DNA of 24,742 nucleotides. Source: Darwinibacter acetoxidans_A. GTDB taxonomy: Bacteria > Bacillota > Limnochordia > Darwinibacteriales > Darwinibacteriaceae. The stretch lies in NCBI GenBank assembly GCA_041936745.1, contig JBHGWS010000113.1, forward strand, positions 1 to 24,742, read 5' to 3'. The notes beneath the pieces are model-generated. The model worked only from the letters and a program-made list of their open reading frames with translations. It ran no database searches and was not told the origin of the DNA. This document shows positions 14,399 through 21,888 of this stretch, piece after piece. The position numbers and the translations under genes were made by a program. Every line of letters begins with the position of its first letter. The stretch's first letter is position 1.

Positions 14399-15248
14399 TA
14401 AAATCCCTCCCGCTGAAAGTTCCTGTTAAAATTTCCAAATCTACCGTAACTTGAGGGGCAGGTTCCCCCCGCAGTGTTTTATGCCTGCTGAGCGGAGTCA
14501 TACAAACTACAGAGGGCCATAACTCTGCAAGAACGGCCGTTTGGTAGCGGAGCCGCTTCCTGCTTTTAACCACGGCGTTTTCTTGGAAACCTTCTAAAAC
14601 CGCTTGGTTGCAATAAGGCGCGGCGGGCCCGTCCGTCAGGGCCCGGATTTCCTGCAGATGATCACTGCCCGGTATTACTTTTATCAGCACGCCGCGGGGC
14701 TTCAGGATGCGTTTAAACTCATTGTAATTAGCTGGCGACAGCACGTTTAAAACGGCATCGAAATTTTCGTTAAAAAGAGGCAGCGCGGCCAAATCAGCCA
14801 CCGCCCACATAATGGGCAGGTTAAAGGCACCCGCTAACCGGACCGCCTCCTTGGCGATGTCCACACCCAAAAGGACCGGTTCAATCCGCGCCAGCCTGTG
14901 AGCAAGTTCCGCCAAGAGAGAGCCCTCGCCGCAGCCCGCATCTAAAACAAAGGGCCGGTGTTCAAATTTCTCCCGGAGCATCTTTGTAATTACATCAAGC
15001 AGCGGCGCAAAAAAGCCGGCCGCAAAAACGGCCCGCCGCGCCTGAAAGGCGGCCAGCTCATATGTACTTGTCATGCTGCCCGCAAGTAAGTTGCAGTAGC
15101 CGTTTCTGGCCAAATCGAAATTATGCCCGTTAACACACTCCAGGCCCGGTTCAGTTTTTTCTCTAAAGCCCGCCCCGCAGATAGGGCAGCGGTAAAGATC
15201 GATATTAGCTTGGAACAGTTCATGTGCTTTAGCAATTTTCTTTTTCAT
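14391..15248 (-). CDS. rlmA: 23S rRNA (guanine-N1)-methyltransferase RlmA family
   Basis: SAM-dependent methyltransferase expected to modify the guanine of 23S rRNA hairpin 35 (G745 or G748 in E. coli numbering). The 285-residue protein begins with the family's zinc knuckle, C21-PI-C24, C38 and H42. Next comes FDLARNGYCNLL, the RlmA hallmark, and the SAM motif VLDAGCGEGSLLAEL at about residue 100. NVLSPANYNEFKRILKPRG follows. Whether it is the RlmA-I or RlmA-II (TlrB-like) type cannot be decided by eye. It heads a tight minus-strand unit with the two flavoproteins and probably the GGDEF gene, and is divergent from the acetyltransferase. Confidence 0.93.
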   Translation of the reverse strand: MKKKIAKAHELFQANIDLYRCPICGAGFREKTEPGLECVNGHNFDLARNGYCNLLAGSMTSTYELAAFQARRAVFAAGFFAPLLDVITKMLREKFEHRPFVLDAGCGEGSLLAELAHRLARIEPVLLGVDIAKEAVRLAGAFNLPIMWAVADLAALPLFNENFDAVLNVLSPANYNEFKRILKPRGVLIKVIPGSDHLQEIRALTDGPAAPYCNQAVLEGFQENAVVKSRKRLRYQTAVLAELWPSVVCMTPLSRHKTLRGEPAPQVTVDLEILTGTFSGRDFNE

Positions 15249-15281
15249 CCTTCTGTGCCCCCAAAAATGACATATCCCCTA

Positions 15282-15290
15282 TGGTATAAT
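15282..15290 (+). promoter_or_regulatory. Extended -10 promoter of the GNAT gene
   Basis: TGGTATAAT is an extended -10 element (TGn plus a perfect TATAAT at 15285-15290). The -35 region is poor, as is common for extended -10 promoters. The start of transcription would be near 15297, giving a very short leader before AAAGGAG at 15307-15313. Confidence 0.75.
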
Positions 15291-15321
15291 TAACACATAT
15301 CTTTGGAAAGGAGAATTCCCG

Positions 15322-15867
15322 CTGAAAAACATCCGCTTGTTGATGATTAATAAAAACCTGGCCCCCGGCCCTTCAAAGCAGCTGCCGCCGGGCTTTCGGC
15401 TCCGCTTTTACCAACAGGGCGAGAGGGCGGCTTGGGCCCGCATTACAACGCAAGCGGGCGAATTTGCTCACGTTTCTGCTGCACTGGAGCGGTTTCAAAA
15501 TGAATTTGGCCCCAAAGAAGCCCAACTCCCAGAGCGCTGCCTATTTTTAGAAAACGATGCGAAAATACCCATTGGTACCGCCATTGGTTGGTACGGCCGC
15601 CTGCGGAGCCGCCTCTTGGGCAGGCTGCACTGGGTTGCCATTATCCCCGCCTACCAAGGCCTGGGCCTTGCTCGGCCTTTGATCTCGCGGGCCATCAACG
15701 TAATGGCGAAATTTCACACAAAAGCTTACCTAACAACAGGGACGGGCAGTTTTAAGGGCATAAAACTATACCTGGATTACGGGTTTAAACCCTTAATTGA
15801 GACAGAGAAACATAAAATAGGCTGGCGGCGGATTGAGAAAATATTGAACATAGACCTGGGACTTTAA
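15322..15867 (+). CDS. GNAT family N-acetyltransferase (probable CTG start)
   Basis: Predicted acetyl-CoA-dependent acyltransferase, about 181 residues. The acetyl-CoA-binding motif is VAIIPAYQGLGLARPLISRA, containing the family's QGxGxA-like loop, and GIKLYLDYGFKPL near the end is typical of the fold. The target is unknown. AAAGGAG ends at 15313 and the codon exactly 8 nt later is CTG (15322), in frame. The first ATG (15343) is 29 nt away and the TTGs at 15337 and 15340 are 23-26 nt away. CTG therefore looks like the true start. Its stop shares TTAA with the stop of the convergent cardiolipin synthase gene, so the two genes overlap by 4 bp. Confidence 0.85.
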   Translation: MKNIRLLMINKNLAPGPSKQLPPGFRLRFYQQGERAAWARITTQAGEFAHVSAALERFQNEFGPKEAQLPERCLFLENDAKIPIGTAIGWYGRLRSRLLGRLHWVAIIPAYQGLGLARPLISRAINVMAKFHTKAYLTTGTGSFKGIKLYLDYGFKPLIETEKHKIGWRRIEKILNIDLGL

Positions 15868-17297
15868 GAGAGCGGTGAAAACAGGCTGACAACAGATTCT
15901 AAGATTCTGTCCAGCAAAGTTACATTTTTGAACTGAGCATAGTCCAGTTCAATGCTGTTTTCAAAATCTTCTTCCAGCACACTTTGATAAAGGCGGTTTT
16001 CTTTTTCGGAGGAAAAATAGGCAAAGAGTTCGTCATCTTTTTCCAGGCTGCGTACATTTAAGTTAACCGTCCCCACGCATAAGCCGTCGTTGTCAATCAG
16101 CATGGCCTTGGCATGCATGATGCCCTTGTATTTAAAAACCCGCACTCCGCTGTCGATCAGCTGCCGGAAAAAGTAATTTTTAATATTATGGTGAAAAAGG
16201 CCGCCGAAGGCGTAGTAAGCTGATGTCATGATCCGAACATCGACGCCGCGAATCGCCAAGGTTTTCAGGCTCTGCAGGATTGGCTCCGAAGGGGAAAAAT
16301 AAGGTGTTTGAATCCAGAGCCTATCTTTTGCACTGTTAATTAAATTGAAATAGCTCATGTTAACCACGTCGTTGTGGATATACTTATTGTATAAGCCGCT
16401 GGCGACAACCTGTGTCGGTAAAAAACCCGCATTTTCTCCCGGTGGGAAATAGTAGGCTAACTTTCTTTTAAAGCCAAGGCGGTGCCGGGGCGCGGAGGCA
16501 ATCCAGTCAGAAATGAAAATCTGCTGCAGATCGTGGACGCTGCCGCCTGTGAGCCGGAGGTGTGAGTCACGCCAGTTCATCCCCCGCACGCCAAATTGGT
16601 AGTGCTCGCCGATATTCATGCCCCCCAGATAGCCGATCTTACCATCGATGATAACCAATTTGCGGTGGTTTCTGTAATTTAAGGCCCGGGCATAGGGCCT
16701 GATCCCCTGGACCAAGCCGCCGGCCTGCTTCAATTCCCAAAACAAAGCCCTGACAAAGGTAAAGAAGCAGCCGAAACTGTCGTAAAGTAATTTGACCTCC
16801 ACACCTTGGCGGGCTTTTTCTTTTAAAATTCGGATCAATTCCCGCCCAATGGAATCGTTATGGATGGTGAAATACTGAATATGAACGTGATCTTGGGCTG
16901 CTTTTAGATCCCGGAAGAGATTGGCAAACTTCTGCTCGCCGTTGACGTAGATTTCAACTTCGTTATCCGTTGTAAAAATGCTGCCGCAGTATTTATTGTG
17001 TAAAGCCTGTTCTTTACTCAATTCGTAGTCGCCCGCCTGGTCCGCCGCGGCCATTATTTTTTCTAAGGTTTTAAACAACTTATGATGCCTTTGGCGAATT
17101 CTGTCCTTTTTGTAGCTCCAATAGCTTTCACTGCCGATCAAAAGATACAAGCCCAAACCAACGCCGGGCAGAAAAATCAAAACCAAGATCCAGCTGAAGC
17201 GCTGCATTGGCTTTTTGCGGCCCAAAAATATTAAGGCGATAACCAGAACAAGATACGCAATGTATATGAGGTAGAGGAACTGCCTCAACTGCCTCAC
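15864..17297 (-). CDS. cls: Cardiolipin synthase (phospholipase D family)
   Basis: Condenses phosphatidylglycerol molecules to cardiolipin at the membrane. The 477-residue protein has two N-terminal transmembrane segments (about residues 5-25 and 34-55) and then a double phospholipase-D domain. HKD motif 1 begins at H211 (HRKLVIIDGKIGYLGG) and HKD motif 2 at H395 (HAKAMLIDNDGLCVGT). Length and order match bacterial ClsA-type enzymes. The start is GTG 17297; TTG 17288 is an alternative with slightly better spacing from GGGTGAGG. It follows the HxlR-type regulator by 62 bp in the same direction and could be cotranscribed. Its end overlaps the GNAT stop. Confidence 0.94.
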   Translation of the reverse strand: MRQLRQFLYLIYIAYLVLVIALIFLGRKKPMQRFSWILVLIFLPGVGLGLYLLIGSESYWSYKKDRIRQRHHKLFKTLEKIMAAADQAGDYELSKEQALHNKYCGSIFTTDNEVEIYVNGEQKFANLFRDLKAAQDHVHIQYFTIHNDSIGRELIRILKEKARQGVEVKLLYDSFGCFFTFVRALFWELKQAGGLVQGIRPYARALNYRNHRKLVIIDGKIGYLGGMNIGEHYQFGVRGMNWRDSHLRLTGGSVHDLQQIFISDWIASAPRHRLGFKRKLAYYFPPGENAGFLPTQVVASGLYNKYIHNDVVNMSYFNLINSAKDRLWIQTPYFSPSEPILQSLKTLAIRGVDVRIMTSAYYAFGGLFHHNIKNYFFRQLIDSGVRVFKYKGIMHAKAMLIDNDGLCVGTVNLNVRSLEKDDELFAYFSSEKENRLYQSVLEEDFENSIELDYAQFKNVTLLDRILESVVSLFSPLS

Positions 17298-17359
17298 CCT
17301 TTTTAGGATTAATTTTGAAGCTGATATAGTATATTGTAACCGAATTTTGGTGGAAGCCC

Positions 17360-17668
17360 TTAGACCGAGGCTTCAAAGTATTTGTCTTCCAAATCCTCTA
17401 AATGATGGAAGATGTGGATTAAATCACTGCCGAAACTCAGCAGCGAATAGTAAATGATATTGTCTTCAACCCGGCGGCTGATCACGCCGCGTTGAGCCAG
17501 TATCAATAGTTTCCTGTTTAGTTCGGTATGGCTCATGTTGGGAATGCTTTTTAGGATTTCATTGTAACGCCGGTTCCCCAGGTGTATGGATTTAAGTATC
17601 TCGGGAACCCAGCGTAATTTGATCAGATCGTGGATTATTTGAAAGCCGTTAAAGATTTTCTTTTGCAC
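17360..17668 (-). CDS. HxlR-family winged-helix transcriptional regulator
   Basis: A 102-residue DNA-binding protein. The sequence LIKLRWVPEILKSIHLGNRR (residues about 16-35), YNEILKSIPNMSHTELNRKL, GVISRRVEDNIIYYSL and a C-terminal SFGSDLIHIFHHLEDL follow the HxlR pattern: GKW-IL, RFNEL, IS-L-L, dGLV-R, YsLT, W. I choose GTG 17668 because AGGGGTGA lies just upstream; the longer ATG start at 17713 has no binding site and would overlap the palindrome in the divergent promoter. The N-terminal cysteine used by redox-sensing HxlR proteins (HypR, YodB) is absent. It is divergent from dps. Autoregulation or dps control through the shared palindrome is plausible but unproven. Confidence 0.85.
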   Translation of the reverse strand: MQKKIFNGFQIIHDLIKLRWVPEILKSIHLGNRRYNEILKSIPNMSHTELNRKLLILAQRGVISRRVEDNIIYYSLLSFGSDLIHIFHHLEDLEDKYFEASV

Positions 17669-17708
17669 GAATTCACCCCTACGAACATATTTGTCCCTTT
17701 TTGTTACT

Positions 17709-17729
17709 TGCATTCTAGCGTATAATGCA
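17709..17729. promoter_or_regulatory. Inverted repeat over the dps -10 (possible operator)
   Basis: TGCATT (17709-17714) and AATGCA (17724-17729) form a perfect inverted repeat with a 9-bp spacer. A perfect TATAAT (17721-17726) overlaps the right arm and is the likely dps -10; its -35 is poor. The arm spacing suits a dimeric winged-helix protein such as the divergent HxlR product. Confidence 0.6.
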
Positions 17730-17739
17730 GTTAAATAAA

Positions 17740-17758
17740 GATAAAGATAATCATTATA
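17740..17758 (+). promoter_or_regulatory. Fur/PerR-type box in front of dps
   Basis: GATAAAGATAATCATTATA matches the classical 19-bp Fur consensus (GATAATGATAATCATTATC) at 17 positions. It also contains the AT-rich 7-1-7 pattern used by PerR. It lies between the -10 and the AGGAGG of dps, where bound repressor would block transcription. dps is a known iron- or peroxide-regulated gene. Confidence 0.75.
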
Positions 17759-17769
17759 GGAGGATTGTT

Positions 17770-18204
17770 ATGAGACATTTTGAACTGCTGCAGAAATACT
17801 TATCGGACTTGAATGTGCTTTTTGTAAAACTGCACAATATCCACTGGAATGTAGTTGGCAAACAATTTATGAGAGTGCATGATTTTACGGAAGAGCTCTA
17901 TGATCAGGTGTTCGAAGACTTTGACGAAGTTGCCGAACTTCTTAAAATGAAAAACGTAATGCCTCTCGCCACTGTCAAAGAGTATCTGGAAAATGCTTCC
18001 ATTGAAGAAGTAGAGGCAAGGGAATTCCAAACCAAGGAAGCTTTGGAAATTGTTAAAGCCGATCTAGAAACAATGAGAGAGCTGGCCACGGAAATCAGAA
18101 ACGTCTCTGACGAAGAAGGCGATTTCGAAACAACAGCCCTCTTCGAAGATTATGTGGCTTTCTACAGCAAGAATATTTGGTTTGCTGATGCCATGCTTAA
18201 ATAG
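17770..18204 (+). CDS. dps: Dps-family ferritin-like DNA protection protein
   Basis: A 144-residue mini-ferritin expected to form a 12-mer that oxidises Fe(II) with peroxide and stores iron. The conserved intersubunit ferroxidase region is LHNIHWNVVGKQFMRVHDF followed by TEELYDQVFEDFDEVAE (residues about 20-55), with the His, Asp and Glu ligands in place. DAML near the end closes the last helix. The start is ATG 17770, 5 nt after AGGAGGA; an in-frame ATG at 17725 lies inside the promoter and adds 15 non-homologous residues. It has its own promoter, a Fur/PerR-like box and a terminator, so it is monocistronic. Direct DNA binding cannot be judged, since there is no Lys-rich tail. Confidence 0.93.
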   Translation: MRHFELLQKYLSDLNVLFVKLHNIHWNVVGKQFMRVHDFTEELYDQVFEDFDEVAELLKMKNVMPLATVKEYLENASIEEVEAREFQTKEALEIVKADLETMRELATEIRNVSDEEGDFETTALFEDYVAFYSKNIWFADAMLK

Positions 18205-18221
18205 TCTTTATCCATTCCCAT

Positions 18222-18248
18222 AAAAGCACCCTGAACGGGGTGCTTTTT
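18222..18248 (+). terminator. Rho-independent terminator of dps
   Basis: AAAAGCACCC, a TGAAC loop and GGGGTGCTTTTT form a stem with a T-run 18 bp after the dps stop. Confidence 0.92.
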
Positions 18249-18259
18249 GTTATCCGCTT

Positions 18260-18291
18260 AAAAGCGCCTAAAAACTTTTTTAGGCGCCTTT
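18260..18291 (-). terminator. Terminator of the mltG-U32-psuG unit
   Basis: GCGCCTAAAAA (18264-18274) pairs with TTTTTAGGCGC (18277-18287). Read on the minus strand it is followed by TTTTAA. It stands back-to-back with the dps terminator, a few bp after the psuG stop. Confidence 0.9.
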
Positions 18292-18293
18292 TA

Positions 18294-19217
18294 CTACGCA
18301 GTCTGCCTGCCCAGCGCCACAGCAATTTGCGCTGCCAACTCTGCATTGTTATAAATAAGTTCAATATTAGATTTCAAGCTGGCCCCTGCCGTCAGTTCAC
18401 TTACTTTTTCCAAAAGAAATGGCGTAATTTCTTTCCCCACAATACCCTGCGCTTGCGCGGCCAAAACAGCTTCTTGGATAGTGGCCTCTATTTCATGATA
18501 GTCGAGTGAGTGTTCCTGCGGAATGGGATTTGCCACCACTACCCCGCCCGCCAGCCCCAGGCTGCGTTTGGCCTGGAAGACCCGAGCCGCTTCCTTGGCG
18601 CTTTCAATGCGGTAAGGTATGGGAAATTCGCTTCTTGCGGCATAAAAGGCAGGAAATACATCTGTTTGATAACCTAAAACCGCTACCCCTTTAGTCTCCA
18701 AATATTCCAAAGTCAGCCCCAGGTCCAAAATTGCCTTGGCTCCCGCACAGACCACTAAAACATCGGTTTTAGCAAGTTCTTCCAGATCGGCGGAAATATC
18801 CATGGTTTTTTCAGCGCCCCGGTGCACGCCGCCGATACCCCCGGTGGCAAATACCTGAATGCCTGCCAGGCCCGCGGCCAGCATGGTTGCAGCCACAGTC
18901 GCGGCCCCATCCTGCCTGCGGGCTAAAATTACCGGGACATCCCTGCGGCTTACTTTAGGGATTTGAGTTCCCTTTTTACCCAGGTATTCGATCTGGGAAT
19001 TATCTACCCCCACAACTACCCTGCCGCCTAAAATTGCGATTGTCGCGGGTACAGCTCCGTTTTCTCTGACAATCTTTTCAACCCGGAGGGCCGTTTCAAC
19101 ATTGGCAGGGTAAGGCATTCCGTGCGCTATTATCGTTGACTCCAGGGCCACGACGGCACCGCCGCGGGCTTGAGCCTCTTTTACTTCCTCGGAAACCAGC
19201 AAGAAATTGTCTGTCAT
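18294..19217 (-). CDS. psuG: Pseudouridine-5'-phosphate glycosidase
   Basis: Splits pseudouridine 5'-phosphate into uracil and ribose 5-phosphate (reversible), breaking a C-C glycosidic bond. The 307-residue protein shows the family signatures VVALESTIIAHGMPYPANVE near the N-terminus, GAVPATIAILGGRVVVG, KVSRRDVPV, and FATGGIGGVHRGAE in the centre. The usual length is about 300-312. The start is ATG 19217, 5 nt after GCGGTGA; an upstream in-frame ATG at 19244 gives nine extra unmatched residues. No pseudouridine kinase (psuK) or nucleoside transporter lies beside it. It follows a tRNA-modification-type U32 gene by 34 bp, so it may recycle pseudouridine from RNA turnover. Confidence 0.95.
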   Translation of the reverse strand: MTDNFLLVSEEVKEAQARGGAVVALESTIIAHGMPYPANVETALRVEKIVRENGAVPATIAILGGRVVVGVDNSQIEYLGKKGTQIPKVSRRDVPVILARRQDGAATVAATMLAAGLAGIQVFATGGIGGVHRGAEKTMDISADLEELAKTDVLVVCAGAKAILDLGLTLEYLETKGVAVLGYQTDVFPAFYAARSEFPIPYRIESAKEAARVFQAKRSLGLAGGVVVANPIPQEHSLDYHEIEATIQEAVLAAQAQGIVGKEITPFLLEKVSELTAGASLKSNIELIYNNAELAAQIAVALGRQTA

Positions 19218-19251
19218 TCGGATCACCGCCCAACTAGGCCCCAAAGGCCTC

Positions 19252-20460
19252 CTAGCGCTTACAGCGCAGTATAGAAAATGGTTTTACCTCAGGCATGGGC
19301 ATGGACACTAGAAAGTTGGCATGGGCCTCTTTTAAGGCATCCCCCGTTTTTTCATCGCTCATCTCATCAACTGTCAGCCGCAAAACGGGCCCCCGCGGCT
19401 GCATCACTTCTACCTCCGTTCCCACAGGCAGTTGGTTGCGCACGCCGACTACTGCGCGGCCTGACTTTTCATCAAAACTTTCGACGATGCCCACTATATT
19501 ATAATCGCGCAGATAGCTTCCCGTGGGCCGGTGGATGCCCGCGCCCCCGGGTACAAAAAAGCCGGCATAATAAGGCCTGTGGCTTATTTTTTCGAGTTCG
19601 TCCAGCAGTTCCCGAGGCAGAACATAGTTTTTAGGATCACGAGCATAAAGATCTAAAGCCTGCCGATATGCCCTCACTACTGTCGCCACATAGAAAGAGC
19701 TCTTCATCCGGCCTTCAATTTTTAAGCTGTCCACGCCAATTTCCACTAGATCAGGAATGTATTCAATCAAGCGCAGGTCTTTAGAGTTAAAGATATGCGT
19801 GCCGCCCTCATCCTCTTCAATCGGCATATACTCACCGGGCCGCCTTTCTTCCACCACTGCGTAGCGCCAGCGGCAGCTTTGAGCACATTCACCCCTGTTG
19901 GCATCACGGCCCGTTAAAAAGTTGCTTAAAAGGCAGCGGCCCGAATAAGCCATACACATCGAACCGTGCACGAAAACTTCGATCTCCGCACTTGTTTCCC
20001 GGCGGATGCGGCCTATTTCTTCCCTGCTTAACTCCCTGGCCATGACCAGGCGGGAAAAACCTAAATCCGCCCAAAATTGGGCGGCCCGGTAGTTCACCGT
20101 ATTTGCCTGAGTGCTCAAATGCAGCGGTATATTCGGCGCATGCTCCCTGGCCAGCTTGTAAACACCCACATCGGCCAAGATAATGCCGTCTACCTCAAGC
20201 TCCGCCAGTTGCTGCAGGTAGGCGGGCAGCGCGTCTATTTCATCGTTGTGGGCAAACACATTGACCGTAACATATATTTTAACCCCTTTGGCCCGGGCAA
20301 CACTTAAGATTTCTTTTAGTTCCGCCGGGGAAAAATTCCCCGCTTGGGCCCGCATACCAAATTCCTGGCCGGCTAAATAAAGGGCATCCGCACCGTATTC
20401 TATGGCGACAAGCCCTTTTTCCATATTTCCCGCCGGTGCCAACAGTTCCGGTATTTTCAC
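19252..20460 (-). CDS. U32 peptidase family protein (TrhP/YrrO-like tRNA hydroxylation)
   Basis: Begins KIPELLAPAGNMEKGLVAIE and carries the U32 signature EVFVHGSMCMAYSGRCLLSN at about residues 160-180. ANRGECAQSCRWRY follows, giving four conserved cysteines likely to hold an iron-sulfur cluster. Several family members are not proteases but prephenate-dependent tRNA uridine-5-hydroxylation proteins (TrhP; B. subtilis YrrN/YrrO). The 402-residue length and the IFNSKDLRLIEYIPDLVEIG region fit that type. Adjacency to mltG matches the B. subtilis yrrL-yrrM-yrrN-yrrO order, with yrrM (a tRNA methyltransferase) and a second U32 gene missing here. The start is GTG 20460, 8 nt after AGGCGG. Family confidence is high; the exact function is inferred. 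Confidence 0.9.
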   Translation of the reverse strand: MKIPELLAPAGNMEKGLVAIEYGADALYLAGQEFGMRAQAGNFSPAELKEILSVARAKGVKIYVTVNVFAHNDEIDALPAYLQQLAELEVDGIILADVGVYKLAREHAPNIPLHLSTQANTVNYRAAQFWADLGFSRLVMARELSREEIGRIRRETSAEIEVFVHGSMCMAYSGRCLLSNFLTGRDANRGECAQSCRWRYAVVEERRPGEYMPIEEDEGGTHIFNSKDLRLIEYIPDLVEIGVDSLKIEGRMKSSFYVATVVRAYRQALDLYARDPKNYVLPRELLDELEKISHRPYYAGFFVPGGAGIHRPTGSYLRDYNIVGIVESFDEKSGRAVVGVRNQLPVGTEVEVMQPRGPVLRLTVDEMSDEKTGDALKEAHANFLVSMPMPEVKPFSILRCKR

Positions 20461-20476
20461 AAATCAAACCGCCTCT

Positions 20477-21514
20477 CTAGTATCCTAACATCTGCCTTGC
20501 CCGCACATGTTCATCAAACGTCCGGCTGAACTGGTGGGTGCCGTCACCTCTGCTGACGAAATAAAAGTAATCGGTCTGGGCAGGGTTTAAAACCGCCTGC
20601 ATGGATTTTAACCCCGGGCTGGCAATCGGCCCCGGCGGCAGCCCCCTGTAACGATAGGTGTTGTAAGGGGATTCTATTTCCAGATCGCTGTAGAGCACCC
20701 TGGCGCGATCTTCACTCATCACATAACGGACGGTGGGATCAGCCTGCATGGGCATATCAACTGCCAAACGGTTTAAATAAACTGAAGCTACCAAAGGCCG
20801 TTCATGATCTACCATTATTTCACGTTCAACAATTGAAGCCAAAGTGGCTACCTCGTGCAAGGTAAATTCCGAGCCCGCTAAAAGATCCCGCAGCTCTTCT
20901 TCTACCACCTGAACAAATCTGTTAACCATCTGCCCGATTAAATCTTCTTCGCTCTGCCCCCGGCTGAAATAGTAGGTGTCCGGGAACAAATACCCTTCCA
21001 GAGAATCGATGGGCAGATCAAGCGGTAAATTATCGCCAAAAACCGCTTTGGCATCAGCGGCCAAAGCAATGAAGCGGTCTTTTTCCGCCAGTCCCCTTTC
21101 CGCTAAAAGGCCCGCAATCTGTTTTATTTCAAAACCCTCCGGTATAACAACGCGTTCGGTGGCCACATCACCGGTCCTTAAATGATCTATGATTTCCAAA
21201 CTACTCATGGCCGAATTTAACAAATAGTAGCCCGCCTGCAGATGCTGTTCCGCCCGGATAATCTTCGTCAACAGCAAAAAAACAGCCGCATTAGGAATTA
21301 GGCCTTCATTTTTTAAAAGCACCGCAATCTCACCGGCACTCATCCCCGGTGCCACATGCACTACTTGGTTGAGCGCCTGTGTCCCGCTCGCGGCCGGCTG
21401 GATGGCGATTAAAACAAAGGCGGCAAAAAGGACTACCCCGATAATCCCCAGCAGTAACATAAAACGGACCACTTCAACGGCCCGTTTGGTGGTTACAGGA
21501 AGGTTATTGGGCAT
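20477..21514 (-). CDS. mltG: Endolytic murein transglycosylase MltG
   Basis: Membrane-anchored lytic transglycosylase that cuts nascent glycan strands and sets their length. One N-terminal transmembrane helix (FMLLLGIIGVVLFAAFVLIA, about residues 18-37) is followed by a LysM-like segment and the YceG domain. SLEGYLFPDTYYF is the family hallmark, and the catalytic Glu lies in TLASIVERE (E230 from this start). MQADPTVRYV and YNTYRYRGLPPGPIASPG are also typical. I choose ATG 21514 with GGGGGTG 9 nt upstream; a TTG six codons earlier is weaker. The 345-residue length is normal. A good sigma-A promoter just upstream starts this three-gene unit. Confidence 0.95.
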   Translation of the reverse strand: MPNNLPVTTKRAVEVVRFMLLLGIIGVVLFAAFVLIAIQPAASGTQALNQVVHVAPGMSAGEIAVLLKNEGLIPNAAVFLLLTKIIRAEQHLQAGYYLLNSAMSSLEIIDHLRTGDVATERVVIPEGFEIKQIAGLLAERGLAEKDRFIALAADAKAVFGDNLPLDLPIDSLEGYLFPDTYYFSRGQSEEDLIGQMVNRFVQVVEEELRDLLAGSEFTLHEVATLASIVEREIMVDHERPLVASVYLNRLAVDMPMQADPTVRYVMSEDRARVLYSDLEIESPYNTYRYRGLPPGPIASPGLKSMQAVLNPAQTDYFYFVSRGDGTHQFSRTFDEHVRARQMLGY

Positions 21515-21546
21515 AAAACCAAACACCCCCAATACAAGACAATCTA

Positions 21547-21575
21547 ATTATAACCTAAAATACTATTTTTGACAA
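21547..21575 (-). promoter_or_regulatory. Sigma-A promoter of mltG-U32-psuG
   Basis: On the minus strand TTGTCA (21575-21570), a 17-bp spacer and a perfect TATAAT (21552-21547). The transcript would begin near 21540, about 25 nt before the mltG ATG. It keeps mltG expressed independently of the broken upstream gene. Confidence 0.88.
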
Positions 21576-21585
21576 ACTAAACTGC

Positions 21586-21660
21586 CTATTCGTCGGATTC
21601 CAAAACACGGGCAACTTTCTCAAATTCTTCAACGCCTTCAATGTCCATTAAACAGCGGAA
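21586..21660 (-). pseudogene. C-terminal stub of a DUF1292-like gene
   Basis: The minus strand reads LMDIEGVEEFEKVARVLE followed by SDE and a stop. This resembles the acidic C-terminus of small DUF1292 proteins, which in Bacillota commonly precede mltG (B. subtilis yrzB before yrrL). Homology appears to end near 21660, where a transposase relic on the other strand begins; the frame meets a stop about 20 bp further on. The rest of the gene is missing. The identification rests on about 24 residues plus position. Confidence 0.55.
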
Positions 21661-21822
21661 GACGAGAAGTACGATGTACTATGCAATTGTTACGAGTGCG
21701 ATGCGGAGGTAGTCTATCAGGATCTTTGGCAGATTGAACGTAGTTTTCGGATTACGAAAGCATTGATCCTTTAAGGCCGCCCATTTTTTTACCTGCTCAT
21801 TGCCCTACTAGCTCTCAGGCTA
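21661..21822 (+). pseudogene. Decayed IS1634/IS4-like transposase fragment
   Basis: Reading the plus strand across two small frameshifts gives DEKYDG, YYAIVTS, then CDAEVVYQDLWQIERSFRIT and K, then GRPFF after another shift. This matches the C-terminal block of IS1634-type DDE transposases (YDGYYAIVTSE... YRGLWRIEESFRVTKSDLEARP). Only about 50 codons remain and the frame is broken in at least two places. It abuts the DUF1292 stub on one side and the IS3 left end on the other. Confidence 0.6.
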
Positions 21823-21888
21823 TTTAGCCCCCTAATAGGTTTGGAGAGAATCCTTTCATCTGCTAGTATTTAATCAGGGGGAATTACG

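Noticed and set aside
17725..17769. Upstream start for Dps at 17725
   Set aside because: It falls at the -10 region, lacks a binding site, and the added residues are translated Fur-box sequence.
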